Below are positions 12,650-24,700 of a DNA stretch of 64,000 nt, piece by piece. The translations under genes and the position numbers were made by a program. Every line of letters starts with the position of its first letter. Positions within the stretch are counted from its first letter, which is position 1. The notes below the pieces were generated by a model. The model saw only the letters and a program-made list of their open reading frames with translations, had not been told where the DNA came from and did not search any database. The stretch comes from Owenia fusiformis (Eukaryota; Annelida; Polychaeta; Sabellida; Oweniidae), in the NCBI GenBank assembly GCA_903813345.2, contig CAIIXF020000008.1, positions 3,855,341-3,919,340 of the forward strand, read 5' to 3'.

Positions 12650-12960
12650 GAGTTTCGTAAATCGTCAGATTTCTCCGACTGATATCGGGTTATCTCAAAT
12701 TGGTTCGTTTATAAATACGAATTTCTTTACCGTTGTAAGGCGCATGCGCAAAATTGATTTATAAAACGTTATTGGTTGATGGTTTTTCTCCTGAGCATGC
12801 GTGAAGTCTGATGACACTTATGACGAAGACCGGAGCAAACATTACTAGCTCTCGAACGAAATTCCAAGATTCAGATCATTTCGCCGTGTTTGCTAAGCGT
12901 GTATACGTGAATGACAAGCTGTTTTGAGTAGATCAGGTACCTGTTTTAGACACAACATTG
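12650..12960. promoter_or_regulatory. Promoter-like block with NRF1-type palindrome
   Basis: A perfect GCGCATGCGC palindrome at 12740-12749 matches the NRF1 consensus. An inverted CCAAT box (ATTGG) lies about 20 bases on, then a second GCATGCG and a locally GC-richer stretch. A donor-like CAGGTACCTG follows near 12935. No coding exon is linked to it. It could be an untranslated first exon of a transcript running either way, or chance. The flanking 11827-13530 is otherwise unassigned. Confidence 0.3.
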
Positions 12961-13532
12961 ATTTAGCTTGACATTGATGTGCTCATTGGCACTTTTGAGC
13001 ATGTTAATACAAGTTTTTACACTCTTAGCACGAGACGGGTTTTCGAAAAATCTGTTATCTGATTCACTCGATTATCGTATGGATATGTATTTCTGCTGAC
13101 ATTTCAACACCACATCACATAGAATTACGATGCAGAATGATAATAAAACACAAAACAACGACTAAATTCCACTTGTTATTTCACAGGAGGTAAAAATGCA
13201 AACTGCCTAGATTATTTGTAAGGGTCGTCAGACATCGGATTGGCCTCCATATTTGAAATGAAAATATCACTAAATAGAGGTCTGCGCATGTCTCAACATT
13301 TCGACTGTGAGTAAAACTTCAAATACTCTATATAAATCAAAGTAACATCACATTTCCTCAAAAGCTTTTAAATATTATTAATATATGATATTAATTCATC
13401 TTCGGAGATCTTTAAAGTTGTTTTTACATGTTTAGGTGTGCAGTTTAAATTTACTAATTTCTTTGCCATCTATCGTGCGTCATATTAGAGCCATTAATGC
13501 CAGATTTTCCTGATATTGTCTCTTCTGTCTAA

Positions 13533-13658
13533 TGTCCTCCAAGAATGATTATGTCACAATACTGTCCTCCAAGAATGATGATGTCACAATACTGTCCTCC
13601 AAGAATGATGATGTCACAATACTGTCCTCCAAGAATGATGATGTCACGATGCTGTCTA
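13533..13658. repeat. 30-bp minisatellite in the POLR2I 3'UTR
   Basis: Four copies of a 30-bp unit containing TCCTCCAAGAATGATGATG abut the POLR2I stop codon. The last partial unit (CTGTCTACTCTGTCC) includes the stop itself. Both strands are open across it only because the period is a multiple of three. I do not regard these frames as genes. Confidence 0.8.
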
Positions 13659-16600
13659 CTCTGTCCACCTATGGGCACAATTGGAATTTGTACAGACATA
13701 GTAGAGCCGCATTCCTTGCTGAAAACAAAAATATCAAACAACAAATAACCGAGGAGCAGTGCCATTACTGGTAAAAGAGTGGCATCATCACAGTGCATTA
13801 TGATTTCATAAAGAACTAAACAATGTCATTTTTTATAAAGGAGTGATAGTATATTTAAATTACAATAAAGAACCCTATATCATTCTTTATTGGATTTAAA
13901 AGCATCCATTTAGTACTAAACCCTCTTGTTAATGTACTCAGGTTCTGCCCTCATATATTATGTGTATATGTTAGTACATCCACTCATGCTTTTAAATTTC
14001 CAATAAGGAATGATACAGGATTTTTTATGAATTAAATGTTTTACAGTTAGTATGTCCATACCTCTGCACTAGTTGATTGAGATTGGAAAAACACTGCCTC
14101 TTTGTGATGGCACTTGGGACATGGATGGTCTTCTGTCCTGGGTAGTGTGGGGTCAGCTATCACATCAGCAATGATTTGAGTCAACTCACTGCAAATATAC
14201 AATGATCTGAGTCAACTCACTACAAATATACAATGATCTGAGTCAACTCATTGCAAATATACAATGATCTGACCCAACTCACTATAAATATACAATGATC
14301 TGAGCCAACTCACTTCAAATATACAATGATCTGAGTCAACTCACTGCAAATATACAATGATCTGAGTCGACTCACTGCAAATATACACTAAGCTGAGTCA
14401 ATTCACTGCAAATATACAATGATCGGAGTCAACTCACTGCAAATATACAATAAGCTGTAATATATCTGTTCATGTACTTACTCAACATCGTGGGTGATTT
14501 TGTTGACATATACAGGGTGTCCCGAAAGTATGCCCCCCCCCCCTAGGCAGACATATACCAGTGTCGTCATAGTATGTGTCATATATCATTTTAAAGCTTA
14601 TCCAAAGTTAAATTCTTTTCAGGTAGGATGGATATTGAGTTGGAAAAAGAGAATGGTGAGGGTAGAAACTCTAAGGAAACTCTTCTAAAGTGCCTTAACA
14701 GGTTTTAAGAGGGTTATAAAATTCCACACCCCTACTTGAAGGGCTTTTAAGGTCATATCTGAAAATAATTGCTGCTGTTAACATGGCCAAGGGGGGACTC
14801 ATTGACTAGTAATTTGGTGTAAAATTGAACTTCATAAACACTAACTTTTAAAATGACTGTAACTTTTCCCATTTGGGAGTTAAACCATGATACTTGGCAA
14901 ATCAATGTAACTTTGGATACGCTTTAAAATGATATATGGCACATACTATGGGGACAGTGGAATATATCTGCCTAGGGGGGCCCATACTTTCGGGACACCC
15001 TGTATACATGGGTTTTATAACTGTACATGTACTTACTCAACATCGTGGGTGATTTTGTTGACATATATACATGGGTTCTCTGCTTCTTGCTGGTAGTCAC
15101 AGTTCCGACACTAAAAATAAATAAAATAGGAAATTATATCAAACTGAAGCCATTTCACCACGTAAACCAAACAAGGCCCAATAAATACAGTGAGAAAACT
15201 GTCCATAAAAAAAAGACCAATTAAATAAAAGAAGCCCCAAAGATCCACTCAACAATAAACTACATAAAGAACCAGTGTCAAATGACCATATACAATCATC
15301 ATACAGCCATGAGTATAATCCAACATCACAAAACCATGGAACATACTGAAGACACAACAGATGTTGAAGATTTAGTGCCCATACCATTTGTGCTACATGC
15401 AATTGGAAAGAGCTTTCAATTTGACAACCGTTTTAAAAGATAATAAAAGATAAAAACTCATTCTCACACCCTTGTAACATATATTCTGGTATTTTATATA
15501 AGGCAAGTGCGATTCCATCCTTATTTGGAAGGTTCATGATATGAGTAGTTCTTTTTCATGATATCAGAATTAATTACAGTACAGTTTGTATTTACATTCA
15601 TGGGTCAGTTCATATTCCCCATTCTGTGTGTGTATTCCCCATTTTGTGTGTGTCCCCATTTTGTGTGTGTATTCCCCATTTTGTGTGTGTATTCCCCATG
15701 TTGTGTGTGTATTCCCCATTTTGTATGTGTATTTCCCATTTTGTGTGTTTATTCACCATTGTATTCACCATTTTGTGTGTGTATTCTCCATTTTGTGTGT
15801 GTATTCACCATTTTGTGTGTGTATTCACCATTTTGTGTATGTTTCATCCAATTATACTTACAGCATAGAGTAATATTCTATTTTCCTTGTCTTCTTTTGG
15901 ATACAGCATATTGTTACTAAAACAAACAAAAAAAAGTATTTCAAGTCTGACAGCGTAATCTATCCTATACCTATAATTCACACATAGCTAGGCAAGGTGT
16001 GTCAAATTCCAGCCAATCAGAACACGCTATTTCACGTAACTGTATTATGTTATATAACAGGTGCTTTGATAGGTGCTTTGAAAATTTGAATTCATTCCTA
16101 GAAATAGATAAAAACTGATTTGAAAAGCGATCCATTTTCCTTTTTATGACCACAATTTATATTTCAGACAATTTTTCAAAATTTCATCATTTGGGCACAT
16201 TTTATGAAAAAATCAAAATATTCTGTTTGGAGACCTTTCCAAAAATCCAACTTTTAAGGTTATTCTTTCCAAACAACATTTTTGAAAAAAATGCTATACC
16301 TGCCCATGTTATTTCTGGTACAAAATAAAGTATGACATATGTATGAAGGCATGTGTATATTTCCTTGCCTTTTTCAGGAAAGTATCATTACATTGTCTTC
16401 TCTAAGTAAACCTAGTAAGTGGTCAATGGAAGTGGAAAAAGCAAGTAATACACACATGCCTTCACACTTAACTTTGTACCAGAAATAACATGTGCAGGTA
16501 TAAGAATTTTTTCAAAAATGTTGTTTGGAAAGAATAACCTTAAATATTTTTCAGTCACAATTTCAGGGGACTGGAAAATCAATTTCATAATGTTTAGGGT

Positions 16601-18286
16601 CATTCTGACCGGACCATTGTGAATCCCAGTCATGTATATTGATAAGTGGGAGTAGTAAAATGAAATGTCGTAGATCTGGGTCAGATGATGTCCAGTGCAT
16701 AAAGCGGGAAAACAGGAAATGAAAAAACATGTGAATTTTTTAGTTTTTTAACTGAGATAACAGAGTTCTGTTTTGACCTCCAGTCAGTTTAACTAGTTCC
16801 ACATATCATTTACATGATGGGGAAAACAATGTCCATGGTCAGAATGACCCTAAACATGATGAAATACCCTTTTTAGCCCTCTGAAAATGTGACTGAAAAA
16901 TAGCTAAAAGTAGGTGCTCATGAAAGGTCACTAAACAGAATCTTACTCGAGTCTCTAGCCAAGTTCTTGACTAGAGGTAATTTCATCTGTAATACTGTGA
17001 ACTCCATTTGAAAAAAGCTGGCCCGTGTCATAAATTTATTGAATATTCTAAAAATCGACAGATATATGAATCATTAATTAAAATAGGACCGGCTCAGCTC
17101 CTTGATGAGATATTGCATGATTTTGTCAGGATTTCGTCTAAAATTGAAACAAAATGGCTCCAAGAAAAATGGCGAGATTCGAAAATGTCGTTAATGTCTG
17201 ACATTAGTAACTGGCTGTAAATTCTAAGCAATCCAGAAGATGTGAACTAATACATTGATCACTTCATGTGTGTTTTGGAATTTTTGGTGAGGTAATACAA
17301 CTAAAACTTGCAATTCAAATTGTGATTAGTGTTGTCGCGATTAATCGATACAACGCGATATACATTGCCAAAGCCGATGTCTGAAACAAAACATTGATGT
17401 TTTTAAAAAAAATTAATTTGCTAAAAGTCACCCTTTCTTATCTTATTTTGACACAAATCGCTTACCTTTCTCATGTCTTATTTCATTTTCCAATGTTTTC
17501 TGATGTTCTTTTGCATTAAAACTGTTTTAGCTAGTTGAAATGAACTACTAATCTAAAAAATTTTACTTCACTTTCATTTCACCGTTACTAGAAGTTCCCG
17601 GATGTACCAGCGTACTCTTATTGATTTGTTCTGTTCGGTATTTTAGTGCATAGGGTTCGGTATTTCAGTGCACTCTTCTCTGACTTTTTCTCGATGTACA
17701 TCGCGATGTGCATCGATGTTTACTACTGAAAATTGCTGATGCATCGATGTATGATTATGGCACATCGCGACAACACTAATTGTGATGTGGAAAAATGGCG
17801 GACATTTGATTTCAAATTTTATGATTATGACATGACCCGTTATTCACGCAGGAATATATCTTTGGACGAAGGCCACAATACAGTGGCCTTAGAAGAAGGT
17901 AAACAGAATCTTTTGATTTTTTCAGAAATGTATCCAATATATTGCTTTAAATGATACAATCTTTGAAATTTTAAAAAGTTGTCTGAAACAATAGACTAAT
18001 GGATGTACTATAAAAAGGAAAATAGATCGCTTTTCAATTCAGTTTTTTCATATTTTTCTTTTTCTAAGAATGATATCAAATTTTCTAAAATTGTATCATT
18101 TAAAATGCTGATATTGATGTGTACCTAAGATTTTCATATGGTTGAAAAGTGGCACAAAGAAAGTCTGCCTAACAAATAAAAATTTAGAGTGGGCGATAAT
18201 ATGTGAATTTGAAATCGTTACCATTCTTGACAGAATTTTATGCCTACAAATCCAGGCCCATCGTCTTGCGCTTCGATTAGATCCAT
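13656..18286 (-). CDS. POLR2I: RNA polymerase II subunit RPB9, 5 exons
   Basis: Exons in order of transcription: 18222-18286, 15862-15916, 15037-15110, 14062-14188, 13656-13718. They total 384 nt, 127 residues, against 125 in human. All introns are GT-AG and the frame closes exactly. RPB9 is the small subunit on the Pol II lobe that supports TFIIS-stimulated cleavage, start-site choice and fidelity. The N-terminal zinc ribbon uses Cys19, Cys22, Cys41 and Cys44 (FCQEC and [12 protein letters not shown]). The linker has [16 protein letters not shown] and [16 protein letters not shown]. The C-terminal ribbon uses Cys88, Cys91, Cys116 and Cys121, ending MRLYYVCTN...HRWTE. The start follows directly from the first exon, [18 protein letters not shown]. 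It is divergent from the MAP4K gene. Introns 2, 3 and 4 hold repeats, two of them copied from its own exon borders. Confidence 0.96.
13866..14027. repeat. Fold-back repeat in POLR2I intron 4
   Basis: The arms about 13866-13907 and 13986-14027 mirror each other: TATCATTCTTTATTGGA on the left and TCCAATAAGGAATGATA on the right, with AAAAGCAT/ATGCTTTT inner ends. It fills most of the short intron 4 and could bring the splice sites together in the transcript. Confidence 0.7.
14171..14455 (-). repeat. 31-bp array built from the POLR2I exon 4 acceptor
   Basis: About nine copies with exact 31-bp spacing (starts 14171, 14202, 14233, 14264 and so on). On the minus strand each copy reads TATTTGCAG|TGAGTTGACTC followed by a stretch close to AAATCATTG: intron 3' end plus the first codons of exon 4 (ELTQII). 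The innermost copy is the real exon border at 14188. Seven or so copies retain an AG at the splice position. Entering the exon from an outer copy adds 31 nt and runs into TGA, so only the innermost acceptor gives full-length protein. Confidence 0.9.
14471..14510 (-). repeat. Copy of POLR2I exon 3 end plus donor
   Basis: The 40 bases CATGTACTTACTCAACATCG... repeat exactly the exon 3 donor region at 15028-15066. They include codons for VNKITHDV and the GTAAGT donor. The copy continues beyond the MITE as TACATGGGTT at 15005-15014. The duplication was therefore present before the MITE inserted. Confidence 0.85.
14511..15004. mobile_element. Tc1/mariner-type MITE inside a duplicated exon copy
   Basis: The ends TACAGGGTGTCCCGAAAG and CTTTCGGGACACCCTGTA are perfect complements. 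The inverted arms extend about 85 bases, with mirrored TATGTGTCATATATCATTTT and AAATGATATATGGCACATA. TA flanks both sides. Removing the element restores ACATATATACATGGG, the exact sequence of exon 3 at 15061-15075, which gives an internal empty-site control. No transposase. Confidence 0.9.
15607..15850. repeat. ~20-bp minisatellite in POLR2I intron 2
   Basis: About twelve copies of a unit like ATTCCCCATTTTGTGTGTGT, drifting to ATTCACCATTTTGTGTGTGT at the right end. The three overlapping open frames encode only repeats such as FCVCIPH and are repeat artefacts. It ends just before the exon 2 donor at 15861. Confidence 0.85.
16250..16550. repeat. Fold-back repeat in POLR2I intron 1
   Basis: The arms about 16250-16370 and 16438-16550 are reverse complements, sharing AGGTTATTCTTTCCAAACAA, ATGTTATTTCTGGTACAAA and AAGGCATGTGT. 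A related single arm sits at 3470-3520 (AAATAACATGTGCAGGTATA), so the family is dispersed. No coding. Confidence 0.75.
17327..17778. mobile_element. Non-autonomous hAT element with 8-bp target duplication
   Basis: The ends TAGTGTTGTCGCGAT and ATCGCGACAACACTA are perfect 15-bp complements. The flanks are identical 8-mers ATTGTGAT at 17319-17326 and 17779-17786, as expected of hAT transposition. The 452-bp interior has CGATGTACATCGCGATGTGC-like palindromes and no transposase. It sits inside another repeat, whose uninterrupted relative is near 48425-48600. Confidence 0.92.
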
Positions 18287-18715
18287 TTTCCTAACACCGT
18301 TGTATGTCTTTATGTGAATATTTATTGTTCTTCTCTCTAATATATCAGTAATTGTAAAAACAAACTACCATAAGTTGAAAAATGATCAATTTCAGGTGGA
18401 CTGAATCTAGATTTCAAACTTTCACCCGAAAAGAAAAAGTCAAATCAAAAATAACTTTGATCTTTTGGAACAGTTTCTGAGGTAGAATATTCAGATATTT
18501 TCTATTCTATAATTAACTTGGGAGGTTACGCTAACAAACGTGTTTAAGGATGCTCATTAATCAAAGCATTTCTATTTTTTTACATTCCCAATGCGCATGA
18601 ACGGAAGTTTATGAAAAATTCACAAAATAATAATTTTCAGAAATGTCTATCTAAAATGCTTTATATATCAATAATCGGGACAATATGCCGGATAAATGAC
18701 ACTTAAAGGTTGAAT
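18287..18715. promoter_or_regulatory. Bidirectional promoter interval, POLR2I / MAP4K
   Basis: The two start codons are divergent and about 430 bp apart. Within the gap are TGCGCATG at 18592-18599 (NRF1-like) and CGGAAG at 18602-18607 (ETS-like), typical of shared housekeeping promoters. A CAG acceptor-like site near 18640 could end a 5'UTR intron of MAP4K. No TATA element with convincing spacing. The role is inferred from layout. Confidence 0.5.
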
Positions 18716-21700
18716 ATGTGTGCCGCAGCATCTGTTGATATATCCAGGAGAAATCCAACGGATGATTTTGAGCTACTACAACGAGTTGGAAGTGGGACCT
18801 ATGGGGACGTTTACAAGGTTTGTAAAATTTTATAGGAAATGACTCCTTCATCCAATAGAAATGACTGTTGCCAGTGTGTGCTTGACTATAACACTGTTAC
18901 AAAAGTGAAGCTATACTATAGTTGATTAAAAATGTGGTTCTCAAATCAAATACATCAAGTACATTCAGGCCCGTAGCCAGAATTTGACAAGGAGGTTCAC
19001 TTTTTGAAAAATTACAGGGGGGTTCACTTGTGATAATTTTGGTTCATAAATGGCCAAAATCACTCAGATTGGTGAAAAACTGCATGATTTTGAAAGATTT
19101 TTTGGCCTGACATTATACATACATTTACATGTACTTAAATGTTTTCAGCCCGAATCAGGAACGTTCGATTTTGTCCCCATTTCAAGAGAAGTAATAATAG
19201 CGCTTTAATTTCCTTGGGGCATGGCAACTTTGTCAACAATTTGTAACAACCATAAAAAATGTATAAGAACATACACCTGTTTTGCATGAAATATGTTTGA
19301 AATCAAAGAATTTCCTCCAAATTACATCCTTCATACATGGGCGATACAAATTTGTTTGCCATCTGCATTGGTATGTTGGAAACTATACCTGCCTTGGAAG
19401 TTTAATATATACATGAGCTTGAACATGACAGAGTCTAACATAAAATGTATACTTGGATTGTATGCAGTAGGCAAGATAAATTGCAATGATCTCCCAAGGA
19501 TTTTCTCGTTGAGGATTGCTGCTTGTTTCACTCACATCTTCCCATATTCTTTCTCATTTACTAAAATTAAGTAAAACAGTTTGAAATTTGCAAATATTGT
19601 ATCAAGCTTGAATATGTGCTCACAATATCAGTGTCATCCTTGGATGTGCATTCCCCATTTTACATTCTGTCTAAAAAGAGTGTAACCTTTTTTGGCCCAA
19701 TCTGTATATCTTGTTCATATTGATGTAGATAATAACACAATGTTTCTCAAAAGCACATGATAACATTAGTGATAACATGCAATACCAATTATACTACACC
19801 TACATACTTGTTCTTCATTTCCTTGTTTCCCGAAGCTGATTGCATCGTCTCTCATTCATGTATGCCATACAGTATCTATATGTATGCTTATGTACAAAAT
19901 GTTGAAAATTTTAATGCCACTGTCCTTAATTGAGTTGTCTTATCTAGTCCTATAAGTTGTTTTCTATTAATCAATGTTTTTATTTCCTTTTAATGGCCCG
20001 GGAATGAGGTTTTCAATATAAAACCTTGCTCAAAATAAGTTTTTGGTCTTCAGATCTGTCAAATCTGTTCAGTATTTTGGGCCATGGGAGTAACTTTTTT
20101 TACCATCTTTAGATTTATTTTTTTATGCTTGTCAAGTATTTTAATACTGGCATGGTATGTAGGATTATCATGTAAATATCCCCAAAATATGCTTGAATCT
20201 TAGTCAACATTCAAATTTGTGTAATAAAAAACATTCTGCATATTAAGCCAATTGTACCATTTTTATGGGAAATGCAGATTACCCACATTTACTGTTGTTC
20301 CTTAGCAACAGCTTTGACCTTGTCAGCGATGTTCAGTGAAATGTCCCTCCTCCTACCCTCCTCCTCTGGGGTGTCATATTTGGTACATGGGTTTTATTTC
20401 TCTTTAATGTGTTGTATGTACATGTATGTGCCTTTATTGCCCTTTATGAAAAAGGAGATACATGAACATGAAGAAGAGGTAAAAGTATATTAACAAGCAG
20501 ACAACAACCCTTTGTTGACTAATGCCAAACTACCATGTTGACATCACCAATCTGTATTCACAGAACCATAATGATAATTATACTGTAAATGAATCAGATG
20601 GTTGACCTGGTTGACCTTGCGGGTTCACGCTGACTATCCATGTTTTATCAGTTTTTTCGTCAAACTTAACATTTCATGTAACATGGTCTTTGAGTGGTAT
20701 TTACATTTCTAAGTATCGTTTTAACATATATATAATTCGAACATGGCTGTATTCATGCCTTCTATAAACTGTGAACAAAGTCAATGCTTCAGCTGGGTTA
20801 TATTCGAGATCAATTCCCCGGCTCTATACTAAGTGTTTCGTTCAGTGCACTCATTGGTCAGTTTAGGCCGTTCCGTTCTTTTCGCATCCCCCTCTCATCT
20901 GCAAAATTCATATATTGTCCGGAGCAAATATTTTCTGGCGGACCATTTGTAAACTGTATCCTCAATAATTTAAATAATTATCAATGTAGTAGATATGCGT
21001 GAAACCTGTGAAATAGGCCGAAATGTCAATAAAAAACTTAAGTCGGGGTCAGGAGGTAAGTAAACAAATTGGAACAGCCAAATGCTCAACCGGATGTAAA
21101 AATGAAAAAAGTGGAAATGAACATCGAAATTGCCGATTTTGCAATATTCTGGTGAGTTTTCATGTTCGAATCGTAATATAGACCTCAGAGCAGAGCTACT
21201 AGTTTCGAATAGGGTCTAGGCACAAACGTTTTCTGTATGAAAGCTTTTGTGCCTAGACCCTGCGGGGTGTTTTCGAAACTAGTAGCCCTGCTCTTCGGCC
21301 TTTATTTCTTAAATAAATGTTCCAAGACTTGAGAATAAATATGCAATGTCATTCAAATTGAAAACTTCTGATTGGGTTGGAGACGAATTGTAGACAAGGT
21401 TTCGCGAGTTGCCCGGATGTGACTTAGCAAAAGCCTAGATTCACATGTCTTTTCTCGAAGAATCTTGTTATAGAAACTGCCTGTCATAACTCTGCCTTTT
21501 TGGCCACTTAAGGACAGTGTCATTCCCTGATGTATGAGAAAAAATATTTTAGGTTGTAATTAAAATGATATGAATGATCTTTCCATATCATCTCAAAATT
21601 ATTATTCACATAGAAAGCTTAATTATACAATATTTGTTATTTGTTTCATGATTTCATTGTTTATTCAATCATTTAACACTCATCAATGATTAACGCAAAA

Positions 21701-24700
21701 TAAACACATTTGACTGATACATTTGGTAAACATGTTTTGGAGCAGAACTGGCATTACATTGTGAAATTGTCAATAATTATAAGAGTATTTAAAGTATAAA
21801 AGGGGGCCCCTAAAAGCAAATTAGGGAATATTATAAACGACATACTCTTGTTGTTTATTCAGATCAGAAACAATGGACTTAAGCCTTTTAGGTAATATTC
21901 CTGAAGTCCCCCAAAAATTAGATTCCTAATACAAGGACTATTCAAGTTCTATATTTTTAGCACCTAATTTTGATCAAGCAAACTACCACTCTGGAAATGA
22001 CGAAACGTTTCACAGTCCATGAATAAGTAAGCTTGTTCACCAGCCACTTTTGGAAAACACTGTTATTATGTGCAAGGCCTTATCTACATATAATATAATG
22101 TCACTTTGATAATAGAAGTGGTGACATACTAATTTACCTGAATTCCTAAACTGATAATGAATTTGCAAATAGTTCAAGATTATATCAGGAAAGTTGGTGA
22201 CAATCACGAAAATCACTATTTTAATGAAGTAAATATTGATTCTTTTGTTATTATTACTAATATTGTGTGACTTGGATCTGTACAGGAAACTCAGATCACA
22301 ATTTAGTATCAACATATTAGAAAACATAAGCTGATTCAAATACATTTACATGTACATGTACATGTAGTTAATTTGTAAACTCCTAAGCTCTTTAAAGTGG
22401 CTATGAATGATGGAAATGACCCAATATTGTTATTTCACTAGTTGCTTGATTATACAAGGGGCGATTTATATATTCTGATAAAAATGCTCTCATTTTGTGA
22501 TTTTTTCACATATCCCTCTTATTTTTTCAGAAAATGTAGATTCTGTAATTACACATACAATGCTAAAATATTATAGCTATATCTTAAATTATCAATGAGA
22601 TAAGGTTGCCATGGTAACCTGTATTAAGGGTAGGTAGGTCAATTAAACTATAACATATAAATATCAAAATAACTTGATGTTTTAATTATTTTAAAGCATG
22701 CGGAAATCATGCATTTTTCTAAAAGAGTTTGGTATTGTTACTCTTTGTTTAAATGTTTATATGTGCTCACTATAACATCACAACAAATCACAATAGCATT
22801 GTAGGACAGAATGGGCCAATTGACATTACATGTATGAGACTCAGAGACACACCAAAAATCAAATTGTCAGATGAGGTTAATGTGGCTGATGCAGAGTGTG
22901 ACATTAATGGATACATTAGGGAATACAATTAGATTTTCTTTTCTTTTAAGAATAAGTTAGAGGACACTGTCAGAGACATGCATGGACTTATATAAGTGCA
23001 TCCCATGGCAAAGTGTTATATCTGCATAAAGAATCTATAGGTGGTATTGTAAAGAGGAAGGCATGGTCACTGTTGAAGATCTAGATCATCCACAATCTGG
23101 TTGCAAGAAGAGCTTGCGGACAGAGAATAATACTATGATAAATTGAGATGTTACTAATGAAAAGATAGCTATCCCACTGTATAAATTATCAAACGAGGGC
23201 AACAGGGGTATGGAACAGATCAATGAATAGTTGGCAATGACTGGAAGATGCGTTTTGTCTGCTTAAAATAGGTACCGAGGAATGATTAAATTAACATGTT
23301 TATCTATTTTTGACGTTATAATTTAACCGACCTGCCTACCCTAAATACAGGTTACCATGGCAACCTTATTTCAAAATAAATTTAAGATATAGCTAAAATA
23401 GTTTAGCATCGTATGTGTAATTACATAATCTACATGCTCTGAAAAAATGAAAGGGATATGTGAAAAAATCACAAAATGAGAGCATTTTTATCAGAATATA
23501 TGGATCGCCCCTTGTATATCACATTATTTTGAATCATTGATTTATTTTATTTGTTGAGAAGTTCAAAATACATTTGTACATCCTGGTCAGGAATAGTTAA
23601 TCTATACCTTTGTCACAACTACCCTTGAATAAAATTAGACCCGAGTCATGTTTGAAAAGGCAAAATACAGTAAAGAGGGATATAATAAGAGGAAATAAAG
23701 TATATAGACATACTGTGGGTGCTGTATTTGTACAGAAATATCCAATTATCAGGCACTATGTTGAACTTTTGATATAAATGGCTTGGAATTAACAAAACCA
23801 AAGTGAAATTCCATGCAAGGACTTGGTCAACCAGGAAGTATAACATGTCAATTTATGATTCGGTATAATAGGTGCTCCAAATGTCTTTTGAAGTCCCTCT
23901 GTTGCTTTCCTATTGAAATTCCTTTTAGTTAAACATGTTTTATGGAGCGGAGTTTTATTTTTATGGTGGTACAACCAATTACAGTATAATGATAACACAA
24001 AGAAATATGTTTTATTTTGATGTGATATAAATAATTATCGTCCTAGATTTTTGGAAGATCATATAATTACCATACCTCTGATTGATGAGCATTTAACAAA
24101 AGTCAGAACAGGAAAAAAAGATTTGTAAATTGTATAAAGTTACATTATTTAGACCATTTTTTATGGTTTCAATTTGTGCCTTGATCTGTATGAATATTTG
24201 AAGTAATTAACCATTCTTTCATTACTTCTGCATCCAACCAGAGGATTCCCTTTGAACCCCATATCCCTAAATACACGGAAATGGTGACTCCATTTATGGT
24301 GTATATTAAACTCATAGAAAAATCATATGAAATAATTTATAGTAAAAATTAACATTATTTGTATACTTGCAGGCAAGGAACATTGCGACAAGTGAGCTGT
24401 CTGCAATCAAAGTCATCAAGCTTGAACCAGGTACGTAATAATTCAAAGAGTCAACATTTTGTGGGAAGTATTGAGGAATTGATGAAACAAGCACCTGTTG
24501 TCTCACCAGTGCTACTTGTATACTGGAATTAATTAGACATTTAAGACATTCAAGTCATTATTTTTGGGGAGAAATGAGGGGTAACTGCATAACTTGGTTA
24601 CCCTGCGTACAGAGTCTAGTTAAACTACACTCTGCCTAGTAGAGACCATATTGCAGTTTAGTAGCCCCACCCCCACGACAGGTACCGGTGACAGTTTGGG

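Larger units (their letters stand above)
18818..24372. other. MAP4K intron 1 (5.6 kb)
   Basis: The intron holds a hairpin, a mariner-type relic and unassigned AT-rich sequence. A GC-richer block at about 20600-21060 with an ATTGG box looks promoter-like but has no linked exon. I see no other coding exon. Confidence 0.45.

Noticed and set aside
13529-13798. 89-codon minus-strand frame through the POLR2I last exon
   Set aside because: It is out of phase with the RPB9 frame, which is fixed by homology over five exons.
15558-15920. Three overlapping 80-120 codon plus-strand frames rich in Cys, Phe and Val
   Set aside because: They are translations of the 20-bp minisatellite in POLR2I intron 2, with no homology and all frames equally open.
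17008-17220. 70-codon plus-strand frame in POLR2I intron 1
   Set aside because: It overlaps a repeat with a relative at 48.4 kb that is not open in the same frame.
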